Source: Clostridiales bacterium (GTDB taxonomy: Bacteria; Bacillota; Clostridia; Oscillospirales; CAG-272). Taken from it: DNA of 5,710 bases. The DNA is taken from positions 1 through 5,710 of the forward strand of contig SFNW01000110.1 of NCBI GenBank assembly GCA_004554105.1. The letters run 5' to 3'. Under the pieces are notes generated by a model, which saw only the letters and a list, made by a program, of their open reading frames with translations, did not search any database and was not told the DNA's origin. Below, piece after piece: positions 1 through 5,516 of this stretch (its first letter is position 1; every line of letters starts with the position of its first letter). Both the position numbers and the translations under genes were made by a program.

Positions 1-196
1 GGCAATCCGCACGAAGACGCTGCCCGACATGACGGCAGGTATGGCTTCTGCGGCGGCTGTACAGAAGCTCGCAAACGCGGGCATCGTCGGCGGCGACGCA
101 AAGGGCAACTTCAATCCCGACAACGAGATTACCCGCGCCGAGGCGTGCGTCATCTTCACGAGAATCGCGGTTGCCGATATGCGCGACGCAAAATAA
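1..196 (+). CDS. SLH-domain (S-layer homology) protein, C-terminal fragment
   Basis: This is the last 64 codons of a gene that starts before the window. The reading frame begins at base 2 and ends at TAA 194-196. The translation carries a typical SLH repeat: a helix with an AAAVQKLANAGIVGG core, then a G-N-F-N-P-D-N turn and the signature ITRAEACVIFTRIA. The ITRAE motif is the hallmark of SLH modules, which in Gram-positive bacteria hold exported proteins on the wall by binding pyruvylated secondary wall polymers. Only one repeat is visible. SLH modules usually occur in threes, so the earlier repeats and the functional part of the protein should lie upstream. The repeat ends about 10 residues before the stop, so the module is C-terminal. 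A terminator follows directly, so the gene is not cotranscribed with the sugar operon. The enzymatic or structural role of the full protein cannot be told from this fragment. Confidence 0.87.
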   Translation, partial: AIRTKTLPDMTAGMASAAAVQKLANAGIVGGDAKGNFNPDNEITRAEACVIFTRIAVADMRDAK

Positions 197-210
197 TCAA
201 ACCCCATCCG

Positions 211-244
211 AAAAAACAAGTCCCGAGAGGGACTTGTTTTTTTT
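211..244 (+). terminator. Rho-independent terminator of the SLH gene
   Basis: A 14-bp perfect stem (211-224 with 229-242) closes a GAGA loop. Its core is ACAAGTCCC/GGGACTTGT, and a run of eight T (237-244) forms the lower 3' arm and tail. It starts 15 bases after the SLH stop codon. The A-run on the 5' side would also give a U-tract on the opposite strand, so it could work in both directions, although no minus-strand gene is seen here. Confidence 0.93.
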
Positions 245-323
245 GCGCCGTGTGGAAGTGCGTGTGTCCCGACGGGTAGAATACAGGATATTTTTTGGGT
301 AAAATAACCATTGTTCGATAATG

Positions 324-352
324 TGCACAAATAAAATTATTATATTTGTACA
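324..352. promoter_or_regulatory. Imperfect inverted repeat upstream of the sugar-operon promoter (candidate operator)
   Basis: The arms TGCACAAAT (324-332) and ATTTGTACA (344-352) are complementary at eight of nine positions around an 11-base AT-only spacer. Each arm also lies in its own 8-bp perfect palindrome: TGTGCACA at 322-329 and TTGTACAA at 346-353, with centres 24 bp apart. The repeat ends about nine bases before the predicted -35 box, in the most AT-rich part of the window. That position suits an activator site or UP-like element, but no regulator gene is present to support it and AT-rich DNA gives such repeats by chance. Confidence 0.35.
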
Positions 353-361
353 ATAATGATA

Positions 362-390
362 TTGACTTAACAAGCCGAATATGCGACAAT
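362..390 (+). promoter_or_regulatory. Sigma-A-type promoter of the sugar-uptake/malQ operon
   Basis: The -35 box TTGACT (362-367, five of six consensus bases) is followed by an exactly 17-base spacer and the -10 box GACAAT (385-390, four of six). A TGC directly before the -10 makes it an extended -10 promoter, which compensates for the weaker hexamer. Transcription should start near 396-398, giving a leader of about 190 nt before the first gene. It is the best promoter-like sequence I found in the interval between the terminator and the binding-protein gene. The start site itself is inferred. Confidence 0.6.
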
Positions 391-396
391 AAGCAT

Positions 397-587
397 AGAG
401 TTCCGTGCGGGTCGATTTTTGTCGACGCACGTTTGCTCCGATTGATTTGGATTCCCTTTTGCGCAGTACCTTTTCTCCGAATTCCGCTGCGGGCGGCAAA
501 ATACGGTGAAAAGCGTTGTGCGGCGAATGAAGACGCGCGACGCTGTTCATACTACAAAAAGTCACAGAGTTTCAGGAGGGCATTTTC
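397..587 (+). other. Long structured 5' leader of the sugar operon
   Basis: This stretch has no convincing gene. It is the predicted untranslated leader. Hairpin 1 (404-431) pairs CGTGCG with CGCACG and TCGA with TCGA across a two-base GG bulge, with the loop TTTTTG. Hairpin 2 (512-544) is 11 bp long in RNA and includes two G-U pairs around an 11-nt loop. Hairpin 2 ends about 30 bases before the ribosome binding site. I recognise no known riboswitch or T-box consensus, and no terminator with a U-tract. The leader may affect mRNA stability or be a regulatory RNA. Both the extent and the role are inferred. Confidence 0.4.
574..580 (+). promoter_or_regulatory. Ribosome binding site of the sugar-binding lipoprotein
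   Basis: AGGAGGG lies seven bases before the ATG at 588. It is a near-perfect Shine-Dalgarno sequence that fixes this start and suggests high translation. Confidence 0.9.
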
Positions 588-1895
588 ATGAAAAAAATCA
601 TTGCACTGGTTCTTGCCGCGCTGGCGATTGTTTTATGCTTCGCCGCTTGCGGAAAGAAAGAGGACACCCCGTCGGTCTACTATCTGAACTTCAAGCCCGA
701 ACAGGACGGGCAGTGGAAGGCACTTGCCAAGACCTACACGGAAAAGACAGGCGTACCGGTTACGGTCGTTACCGCCGCATCGGGCACTTACGAGCAGACG
801 CTGACGTCCGAGATGGACAAGACCGAAGCACCGACGCTCTTCCAGGTCAACGGACCTGTCGGCCTTGCCAACTGGCTGGACTACTGCTATGACCTGAAGG
901 GCAGCAAGGTTGCGGGCGAGCTGACGAGCGAAGACTTTATGCTGACCAAGGACGGTCATGTCTACGGTATCGCTTACGTCGTCGAGACCTACGGTATCAT
1001 CTACAACAAGACGCTGCTGAACAAGTATTTCGCGTCTGATTTTGCAACCGTCAAGTCGATTGACGCGCTCAACAACTTCACGGCGCTCAAGACGGTTGCC
1101 GAAGAGATTCAGGCACACAAGGCAGAACTCGGCGTGGACGGCGCGTTCACCTCGGCAGGTATGGATGCCTCGTCCGACTGGCGCTTCAAGACCCACCTTG
1201 CCAATATGCCGATTTACTATGAGTACAAGGATAAGGGCATCGGCTCGACGCCTGCTATCGAGGGCACTTACCTCGACAACTACAAGGCAATTTGGGATCT
1301 GTACGTCAACAATGCAACCTGCGATCCCACGACGCTCGCCGGCAAGACCGGTACCGACGCCGAGACCGAGTTCAAGACCGGCAAGGCAGTCTTCTTCCAG
1401 AACGGTACCTGGGAATACGGCGCGCTGAAGAAGGACGATAGCGGCATCGGTCTTGACGACGCCGAATTCGGTATGCTGCCGATTTATGTCGGTGCCAAGG
1501 GCGAGGAGAATCTCGGTCTCTGCACCGGCTCGGAGAACTACTGGTGCGTCAACGCCAAGGCAAGCGAGGCGGACATCAACGCAACGCTCGACTTCCTCAA
1601 CTGGGTTGTCACCAGCGAAGAGGGCACGACCGCGCTCGCGGACGAGATGGGCTTTGTATCGCCCTTCAAGTCGGCAAAGCCGGCAAGCAACCCGCTGGTC
1701 GCTATCGCAAACGAGTATATCGCCGAGGGCAAGACTTCGGTCAGCTGGAACTTCTCCTCGATTCCGTCCGAGACCTGGAAGAACGGTGTCGGCACGGCAC
1801 TGACGCAGTATGCGGCAGGTAAGGGCACATGGCAGGACGTTGTTACGGCGTTTGTCGACGGCTGGGCAGCGGAATATAAGGCTGCAAATCCGTAA
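588..1895 (+). CDS. Sugar ABC transporter substrate-binding lipoprotein (CUT1, MalE-like)
   Basis: A 435-residue extracellular solute-binding protein of the family-1 sugar type. It is a membrane-anchored lipoprotein that should capture an oligosaccharide and deliver it to the two permeases encoded next. Residues 1-21 form a lipoprotein signal: positive MKK, a hydrophobic stretch, and the lipobox F-A-A-C with the lipidated Cys at 21. Phe at -3 is less usual than Leu. Family-like segments include APTLFQVNGPVGLANW (81-96), GIAYVVETYGIIYNKTLL (127-144), where the extended Y-N-K is typical, GKAVFFQNGTWEYG (266-279) and MGFVSPFK (354-361). Several Trp/Tyr residues (W96, W274, W319) could stack on sugar rings. 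Length matches the family. Codon choice is strongly biased (Lys AAG, Asn AAC dominate), as in highly expressed genes. The downstream malQ suggests maltose/maltodextrin as ligand, but the sequence alone does not prove specificity. The class is secure; the ligand is inferred. Confidence 0.95.
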   Translation: MKKIIALVLAALAIVLCFAACGKKEDTPSVYYLNFKPEQDGQWKALAKTYTEKTGVPVTVVTAASGTYEQTLTSEMDKTEAPTLFQVNGPVGLANWLDYCYDLKGSKVAGELTSEDFMLTKDGHVYGIAYVVETYGIIYNKTLLNKYFASDFATVKSIDALNNFTALKTVAEEIQAHKAELGVDGAFTSAGMDASSDWRFKTHLANMPIYYEYKDKGIGSTPAIEGTYLDNYKAIWDLYVNNATCDPTTLAGKTGTDAETEFKTGKAVFFQNGTWEYGALKKDDSGIGLDDAEFGMLPIYVGAKGEENLGLCTGSENYWCVNAKASEADINATLDFLNWVVTSEEGTTALADEMGFVSPFKSAKPASNPLVAIANEYIAEGKTSVSWNFSSIPSETWKNGVGTALTQYAAGKGTWQDVVTAFVDGWAAEYKAANP

Positions 1896-1913
1896 AATTG
1901 TTTCCGACACACG

Positions 1914-1945
1914 AATCACCTGAGTGCCGCGGCACTCAGGTGATT
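1914..1945. repeat. Perfect 32-bp palindrome / intercistronic hairpin
   Basis: Sixteen bases (1914-1929) are followed at once by their exact reverse complement (1930-1945), centred on GCCGCGGC. In RNA this folds to a very stable stem of about 14 bp with a tight loop. It sits 19 bases after the binding-protein stop and 55 bases before the first permease start. Only four T follow (1944-1947) before C and an A-run, so it looks like a weak terminator or an mRNA-stabilising stem rather than a full stop. The arrangement resembles the malE-malF intergenic region of enterobacteria, where a hairpin helps keep the binding protein more abundant than the permeases. That role is an inference here. Confidence 0.88.
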
Positions 1946-2000
1946 TTCAAAAAATGCGGATTTTCGTGACAAATTTATCCTAAGAATACGGAGACACGGT

Positions 2001-2873
2001 ATGAATAAAAGACAACTCGGTCGCTATTTTCCGATTTTTGTGCTGCCGACCTTCGCCGCGTTCTGCATCGGCTTCATTTATCCGTTCTTGCACGGCATTT
2101 ACCTGTCGTTTTGCACCTTCAAGACGACAAGCGACGCAAAATTCGTGGGAATTTCAAACTATGTAAAGGCGTTCCAGGACCCCGGCTTTCTGCACGCATT
2201 CGGTTTTACCGCGCTGTTTACGGTCGTTTCGGTCATTCTCATCAACGTCTTTGCGTTTATCGTTGCCTATGTGCTGACCAGCGGTATTCGCGGTGCGAAC
2301 GCCTTCCGCACGGTCTTCTTTATGCCCAACCTGATCGGCGGCGTTATCCTCGGCTACATCTGGCAGCTGATTTTCAACGGCATTCTGCAAAACTACGGCA
2401 CGAATATCAAGCTCGATTCGCGCTTCGGCTTCTGGGGGCTGATTATTCTGCTTTGCTGGCAGCAGGTCGGCTATATGATGATTATTTATATTTCGGGGCT
2501 GAACAGCATTCCCGATTCGCTCTACGAGGCGGCGCGCGTCGACGGCGCGACGCGGTGGCAGACCCTCCGCAAGGTGACGCTGCCGATGCTTATGCCCTCG
2601 ATTACGATTTGCTCGTTTTTGACGCTGACCAACTCGTTCAAGCTGTTTGACCAGAACCTCGCGCTCACCGCAGGGCAGCCCGGTGTTGCGGCGGCAGGCG
2701 GCACGACGGTCTACACGACCGAAATGCTCGCGCTGAACATCTACAACACCTTCTATCAGAACGCGAACACGCGCGGCGTCGGTCAGGCGAAGGCGGTTAT
2801 CTTCTTCCTGCTCGTTGCACTGATTGCGCTCGGTCAGCTTTACGCAACGCGGAAAAAGGAGGTACAGCAGTAA
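2001..2873 (+). CDS. Sugar ABC transporter permease, MalF/UgpA-type (CUT1)
   Basis: A 290-residue inner-membrane subunit that would pair with the next gene product to form the sugar channel. Six hydrophobic segments are visible, near residues 11-34, 67-92, 102-124, 145-165, 197-215 and 263-283. The cytoplasmic EAA loop, which docks onto the ATPase, is clear at 176-195: E-A-A-R-V-D-G with the conserved Gly at 182 and Leu-Pro at 194-195. The segment WGLIILLCWQQVGYMMIIYISGLNSIP before it is typical of the MalF/UgpA/LacF side of the family, which carries the first-permease role. At about 290 residues it lacks the long extra loop of E. coli MalF, as is usual in Gram-positive members. GGAG at 1990-1993 lies seven bases before the ATG. 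The gene lies after the palindrome and overlaps the second permease by one base. The sugar is not decided by this sequence. Confidence 0.96.
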   Translation: MNKRQLGRYFPIFVLPTFAAFCIGFIYPFLHGIYLSFCTFKTTSDAKFVGISNYVKAFQDPGFLHAFGFTALFTVVSVILINVFAFIVAYVLTSGIRGANAFRTVFFMPNLIGGVILGYIWQLIFNGILQNYGTNIKLDSRFGFWGLIILLCWQQVGYMMIIYISGLNSIPDSLYEAARVDGATRWQTLRKVTLPMLMPSITICSFLTLTNSFKLFDQNLALTAGQPGVAAAGGTTVYTTEMLALNIYNTFYQNANTRGVGQAKAVIFFLLVALIALGQLYATRKKEVQQ

Positions 2874-3709
2874 TGACGAAAAAGCGTTTTTCAATCGGCT
2901 CGGTCATCATGACGCTGATTTCGATTGTTTATGTCATGCCGATTTTCATTGTGCTGATGAACTCCTTCAAGCTGAAGACCACCATCAGCGCATCGCCCTT
3001 CACGTTCCCGCAGGCGGACAGCTTCTGCGGCTTTGACAACTATGTGCGCGGCATGACCTACGGCGACTATCCGTTCTGGAAGTCGGCGCTCTTCAGCCTG
3101 GTCATCACGGTACTGGCGACGGCGGCGATTTTGCTGTTCACCTCGATGACCGCGTGGTTTGTTGCGAGGGTTGACAACATCGTCTGCAAAGTTATATACT
3201 ATCTGTGCGTCTTTTCGATGATCGTTCCGTTCCAGATGGTGATGTACACGCTGTCCAAGACGGCGGACACGCTGAAGCTGAATAATCCGCTCGGCATCGT
3301 CGTGGTCTACCTCGGCTTCGGCGCGGGGCTTGCGGTCTTTATGTTCTGCGGCTTTGTCAAGAGCATTCCGCTTGAGATCGAGGAGGCGGCAAACATCGAC
3401 GGCTGCGGACCGTTACGCACCTTCTTCGGCATCGTTCTGCCGATTATGAAGCCGACTCTGATTTCGGTCTGCATTCTCGAGACCATGTGGATTTGGAACG
3501 ACTATCTGTTGCCTTATCTTGTCCTCGACATCAAGAAATACCGCACGATTCCGATTCACATTCAGTATCTCAACGGCAGCTACGGGCAGGTCGACCTCGG
3601 CGCAGTCATGGCGCTGATCGTCCTGTCGATTATCCCGATTGTCATTTTCTATTTCACCTGTCAGAAGCACATCATCAAGGGGATTATGGCAGGCGCGGTC
3701 AAAGGATAA
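2873..3709 (+). CDS. Sugar ABC transporter permease, MalG/UgpE-type (CUT1)
   Basis: A 278-residue membrane protein, the second half of the channel. It has six hydrophobic segments, the first at about 10-30 and the last at about 243-262. The EAA loop reads E-A-A-N-I-D-G at 171-177, with Leu-Pro at 189-190. The C-terminus ends in a GIMAGAVKG motif, a family trait of MalG-type permeases thought to contact the ATPase. The start codon overlaps the stop of the first permease (TAATG at 2871-2875), and its ribosome site AAGGAGGT (2856-2863) lies inside the upstream gene nine bases before the ATG. This implies translational coupling and a 1:1 ratio of the two subunits. No ATP-binding gene follows, so the ATPase must come from another locus. 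A folded intergenic element begins three bases after the stop. Confidence 0.96.
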   Translation: MTKKRFSIGSVIMTLISIVYVMPIFIVLMNSFKLKTTISASPFTFPQADSFCGFDNYVRGMTYGDYPFWKSALFSLVITVLATAAILLFTSMTAWFVARVDNIVCKVIYYLCVFSMIVPFQMVMYTLSKTADTLKLNNPLGIVVVYLGFGAGLAVFMFCGFVKSIPLEIEEAANIDGCGPLRTFFGIVLPIMKPTLISVCILETMWIWNDYLLPYLVLDIKKYRTIPIHIQYLNGSYGQVDLGAVMALIVLSIIPIVIFYFTCQKHIIKGIMAGAVKG

Positions 3710-3711
3710 TC

Positions 3712-3841
3712 GGGGCTGAAAAAAAGCGCAGGTCGAAAAAGGAAAGGCTTTTCCTTTTTCTCTCGCCGAAAGCCGCTTCTGCCGTATGAAATACGGCGAC
3801 GAAGCGCCTTTCGGCGATCCTGCCTCTTTTTTTCGAGCCCC
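3712..3841 (+). repeat. 130-nt folded intergenic element (three-way junction-like), possible MITE or mRNA structure
   Basis: Nearly the whole interval after the permease stop can fold on itself. The outer stem pairs 3712-3717 with 3836-3841 (GGGGCT/AGCCCC), 3718-3726 with 3826-3834 (GAAAAAAAG/CTTTTTTTC) and 3728-3732 with 3819-3823 (GCAGG/CCTGC), interrupted by only a few bulged bases. Inside are two hairpins. The first pairs 3735-3745 with 3750-3760 (11 bp, GGCT loop). The second pairs 3764-3787 with 3791-3816: 22 bp, one C-C mismatch, one small internal loop and a GAA loop. No coding capacity is evident. It may be a miniature inverted-repeat element, a structured RNA, or an attenuator/stability element ahead of malQ. 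The T-run at 3827-3833, after the inner stem, and the A-run at 3719-3725 could make it a partial terminator in either direction. The fold is read by eye; the role is unknown. Confidence 0.75.
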
Positions 3842-3893
3842 TCTGCCGGGATTTTAGGCAAAATCATTTTCAGACTGCTTTACTTTAGCACAC

Positions 3894-3900
3894 AAGGAGA
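3894..3900 (+). promoter_or_regulatory. Ribosome binding site of malQ
   Basis: AAGGAGA lies six bases before the ATG at 3907 and supports that start. No convincing promoter was found between the folded element and this site, so malQ is probably read through from upstream. Confidence 0.88.
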
Positions 3901-3906
3901 CAACAC

Positions 3907-5394
3907 ATGAGAAGCAGCGGCGTATTGCTCCACATTTCCTCCCTGCCGTCGCCCTACGGCGTCGGAACGCTCGGGCGCGAGGCGTATGCCTTTGTCGACT
4001 TTCTGAAGCGCGCGGGGCAGACCTATTGGCAGATTCTCCCCGTCGGACCGACCGGCTTCGGTGACTCGCCTTATCAGCCCTTTTCCTCCTTTGCGGGAAA
4101 TCCCTACTTCATTGACCTTGACGCGCTGCGGCGTGAAAAGCTGTTGACCCGCGAGGAGCTTGAGGCGGCAAACGCCGAGCGCGACCCGTGCGCCGTCGAC
4201 TACGACGCACTGTATCACAAGCGGTTTCCGCTGCTCCGCCTTGCCTATGCGCGTTTTATCGAGAAGCTTCCGTCGGATTTCTTCGATTTCTGCCGCAGCG
4301 AGAGCGCGTGGCTGCACGATTACGCGCTGTTTATGGCAATCAAGGACGCAAAGGGCGGTGCGCCGTTTGAAACCTGGGAGGATGGGCTGAAATTCCGCCG
4401 CAAGGCGGCAATCGACCGCGCGGAGCGCAAGCTCGGGCGCGAAATCGGCTTTTACAAGTTCCTGCAATACACCTTTATGAAGCAATGGAACGCGCTGCGC
4501 GCTTACGCAAACGAAAACGGCGTCCGCATCATCGGCGATCTGCCGATTTACGTTTCGCGCGACAGTGCCGATGTGTGGGCAAATCCGCGTGATTTTCTGC
4601 TCGACGAAAACCTTGCGCCGAAGCTGGTTTCGGGCTGCCCGCCCGACGCCTTTTCGGCGGACGGTCAGCTTTGGGGCAATCCGGTCTACGACTGGAAGTA
4701 TCAGCGCGCGCACGGCTACGACTTCTGGTGCCGCCGCATCGCGCGGCAGGCGGCGTTCTACGACGTGCTGCGCATCGACCATTTCCGTGGCTTTGAGTCC
4801 TTTTACGCGATTCCCGCCGAGAACGATACGGCACGTGGCGGCGTGTGGGAAAAAGGTCCGGGAATGTCGCTCTTCAACGCAATCAAAAAGAAGGTCGGCG
4901 ACCTGCCGATCATCGCCGAAGACCTCGGCTACATCACGCCCGCTGTTGCGCGGCTGCTGCACGACAGCGGCTATCCCGGCATGAAGGTGCTGGAATTTGC
5001 CTTTGACAGCAGGGAAGAGTCGAATTACCTGCCGCACACCTACAAAAACGCCAATTCGGTCGTCTATGTCGGCACGCACGACAACGACACGGCAGAGGGC
5101 TGGATGCGCACCGCCGCACCCGACGACGTCGCCTATGCAAAACGCTATCTCAATCTGACGCCGCATGAGGGGTATGCCTGGGGCTTTATCCGCGGCGCGG
5201 CGGCGACCGTGTCGGACACGGCAATCTACACGATGCAGGATTTGCTTTCGCTCGGCAGCGAGGCGCGCATGAACACGCCCTCGACCACCGGCGGCAACTG
5301 GACGTGGCGCATGGAAAAACTGCCGTCCGCCGCCCTTGCCAAGAAGCTCTATCGGCTCACCGTCGACTTCGGCAGACTGCCGAAAGAAGAATGA
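3907..5394 (+). CDS. malQ: 4-alpha-glucanotransferase (amylomaltase, GH77)
   Basis: A 495-residue cytoplasmic enzyme that transfers alpha-1,4-glucan segments between maltodextrins and releases glucose. The length fits the compact bacterial amylomaltases of about 500 residues, such as that of Thermus aquaticus, and lacks the N-terminal extension of the E. coli enzyme. The N-terminus has the family start SGVLLHISSLPSPYGVGTLG (4-23) and the WQILPVGPTG..DSPYQPFSSFAGNPYFIDL block (41-71). The catalytic residues are all present by family motif: nucleophile Asp291 in RIDHFRGFE, acid/base Glu338 in IIAEDLG, and transition-state Asp392 in GTHDNDT. Other conserved blocks are IIGDLPIYVSRDSADVWANP (208-227), PPDAFSADGQLWGNPVYDW (245-263) and RMNTPSTTGGNWTWR near the C-terminus (454-468). 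It is the last gene of the operon, followed by a terminator, and its presence points to maltodextrin or starch-product use by the adjacent transporter. Nothing is truncated or missing. Confidence 0.98.
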   Translation: MRSSGVLLHISSLPSPYGVGTLGREAYAFVDFLKRAGQTYWQILPVGPTGFGDSPYQPFSSFAGNPYFIDLDALRREKLLTREELEAANAERDPCAVDYDALYHKRFPLLRLAYARFIEKLPSDFFDFCRSESAWLHDYALFMAIKDAKGGAPFETWEDGLKFRRKAAIDRAERKLGREIGFYKFLQYTFMKQWNALRAYANENGVRIIGDLPIYVSRDSADVWANPRDFLLDENLAPKLVSGCPPDAFSADGQLWGNPVYDWKYQRAHGYDFWCRRIARQAAFYDVLRIDHFRGFESFYAIPAENDTARGGVWEKGPGMSLFNAIKKKVGDLPIIAEDLGYITPAVARLLHDSGYPGMKVLEFAFDSREESNYLPHTYKNANSVVYVGTHDNDTAEGWMRTAAPDDVAYAKRYLNLTPHEGYAWGFIRGAAATVSDTAIYTMQDLLSLGSEARMNTPSTTGGNWTWRMEKLPSAALAKKLYRLTVDFGRLPKEE

Positions 5395-5407
5395 CCCTCG
5401 AGAAATC

Positions 5408-5440
5408 AAACCCCCGACTTCAAACGAAGTCGGGGGTTTT
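5408..5440 (+). terminator. Rho-independent terminator of the operon
   Basis: A 14-bp perfect stem (5408-5421 with 5426-5439, core CCCCCGACTTC/GAAGTCGGGGG) closes an AAAC loop and ends in TTTT. It starts 13 bases after the malQ stop. It separates the sugar operon from the sigma-factor gene. Confidence 0.94.
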
Positions 5441-5451
5441 ATCTCATAGTA

Positions 5452-5480
5452 TAGACAAATATACCTGTTTCTGCTATCAT
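5452..5480 (+). promoter_or_regulatory. Sigma-A-type promoter of the sigma-factor gene
   Basis: TAGACA (5452-5457, five of six) and TATCAT (5475-5480, five of six) are separated by exactly 17 bases, and TGC precedes the -10 box as an extended -10 element. Transcription would start near 5487, about 30 nt before the TTG start. The promoter lies just after the terminator and looks like a housekeeping-type signal, not an obvious ECF autoregulated one. Confidence 0.65.
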
Positions 5481-5504
5481 AAAAGCAAGAAATCTATATA
5501 TGGC

Positions 5505-5510
5505 GGTGAT
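5505..5510 (+). promoter_or_regulatory. Ribosome binding site deciding the TTG start of the sigma factor
   Basis: GGTGAT, which matches the 3' part of the AGGAGGTGAT anti-Shine-Dalgarno target, lies six bases before TTG 5517. An in-frame TGA at 5514-5516 rules out a longer start. The alternative ATG at 5535 has no ribosome site before it. Confidence 0.65.
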
Positions 5511-5516
5511 GATTGA

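Noticed and set aside
425..436. Possible LacI/MalR operator around ACGCACGTTTGC
   Set aside because: Only the right half resembles GTTTGC; the left half matches three of six bases and overlaps a leader hairpin that explains it better.
508..521. Possible CcpA cre site (TGAAAAGCGTTGTG)
   Set aside because: The central CG is shifted one base from the cre consensus and the right half does not match.
346..591. Short plus-strand frame in the operon leader
   Set aside because: It runs through the promoter and leader, has no ribosome site, and its translation has no domain-like pattern. It ends by overlapping the real start of the binding-protein gene.
633..1919. Long minus-strand open frame opposite the binding-protein gene
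   Set aside because: It is rich in Arg, Val and Leu with no recognisable domain, and mirrors a clear lipoprotein gene. GC-rich third codon positions produce long antisense frames by default.
2154..2894. Minus-strand frame of 246 codons opposite the first permease
   Set aside because: Charged, low-complexity translation with no motif; it is an antisense shadow of a clear membrane protein gene.
3855..3886. Possible promoter just before malQ (TAGGCA, 18 bases, then TTTACT)
   Set aside because: Both boxes match only four of six consensus bases and there is no extended -10 element. Read-through from the operon promoter is simpler.
3880..5409. Minus-strand open frame of 509 codons spanning all of malQ
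   Set aside because: It lies opposite a complete GH77 enzyme with every catalytic motif, has no family-like motif of its own, and its start lies next to the operon terminator without a promoter or ribosome site.
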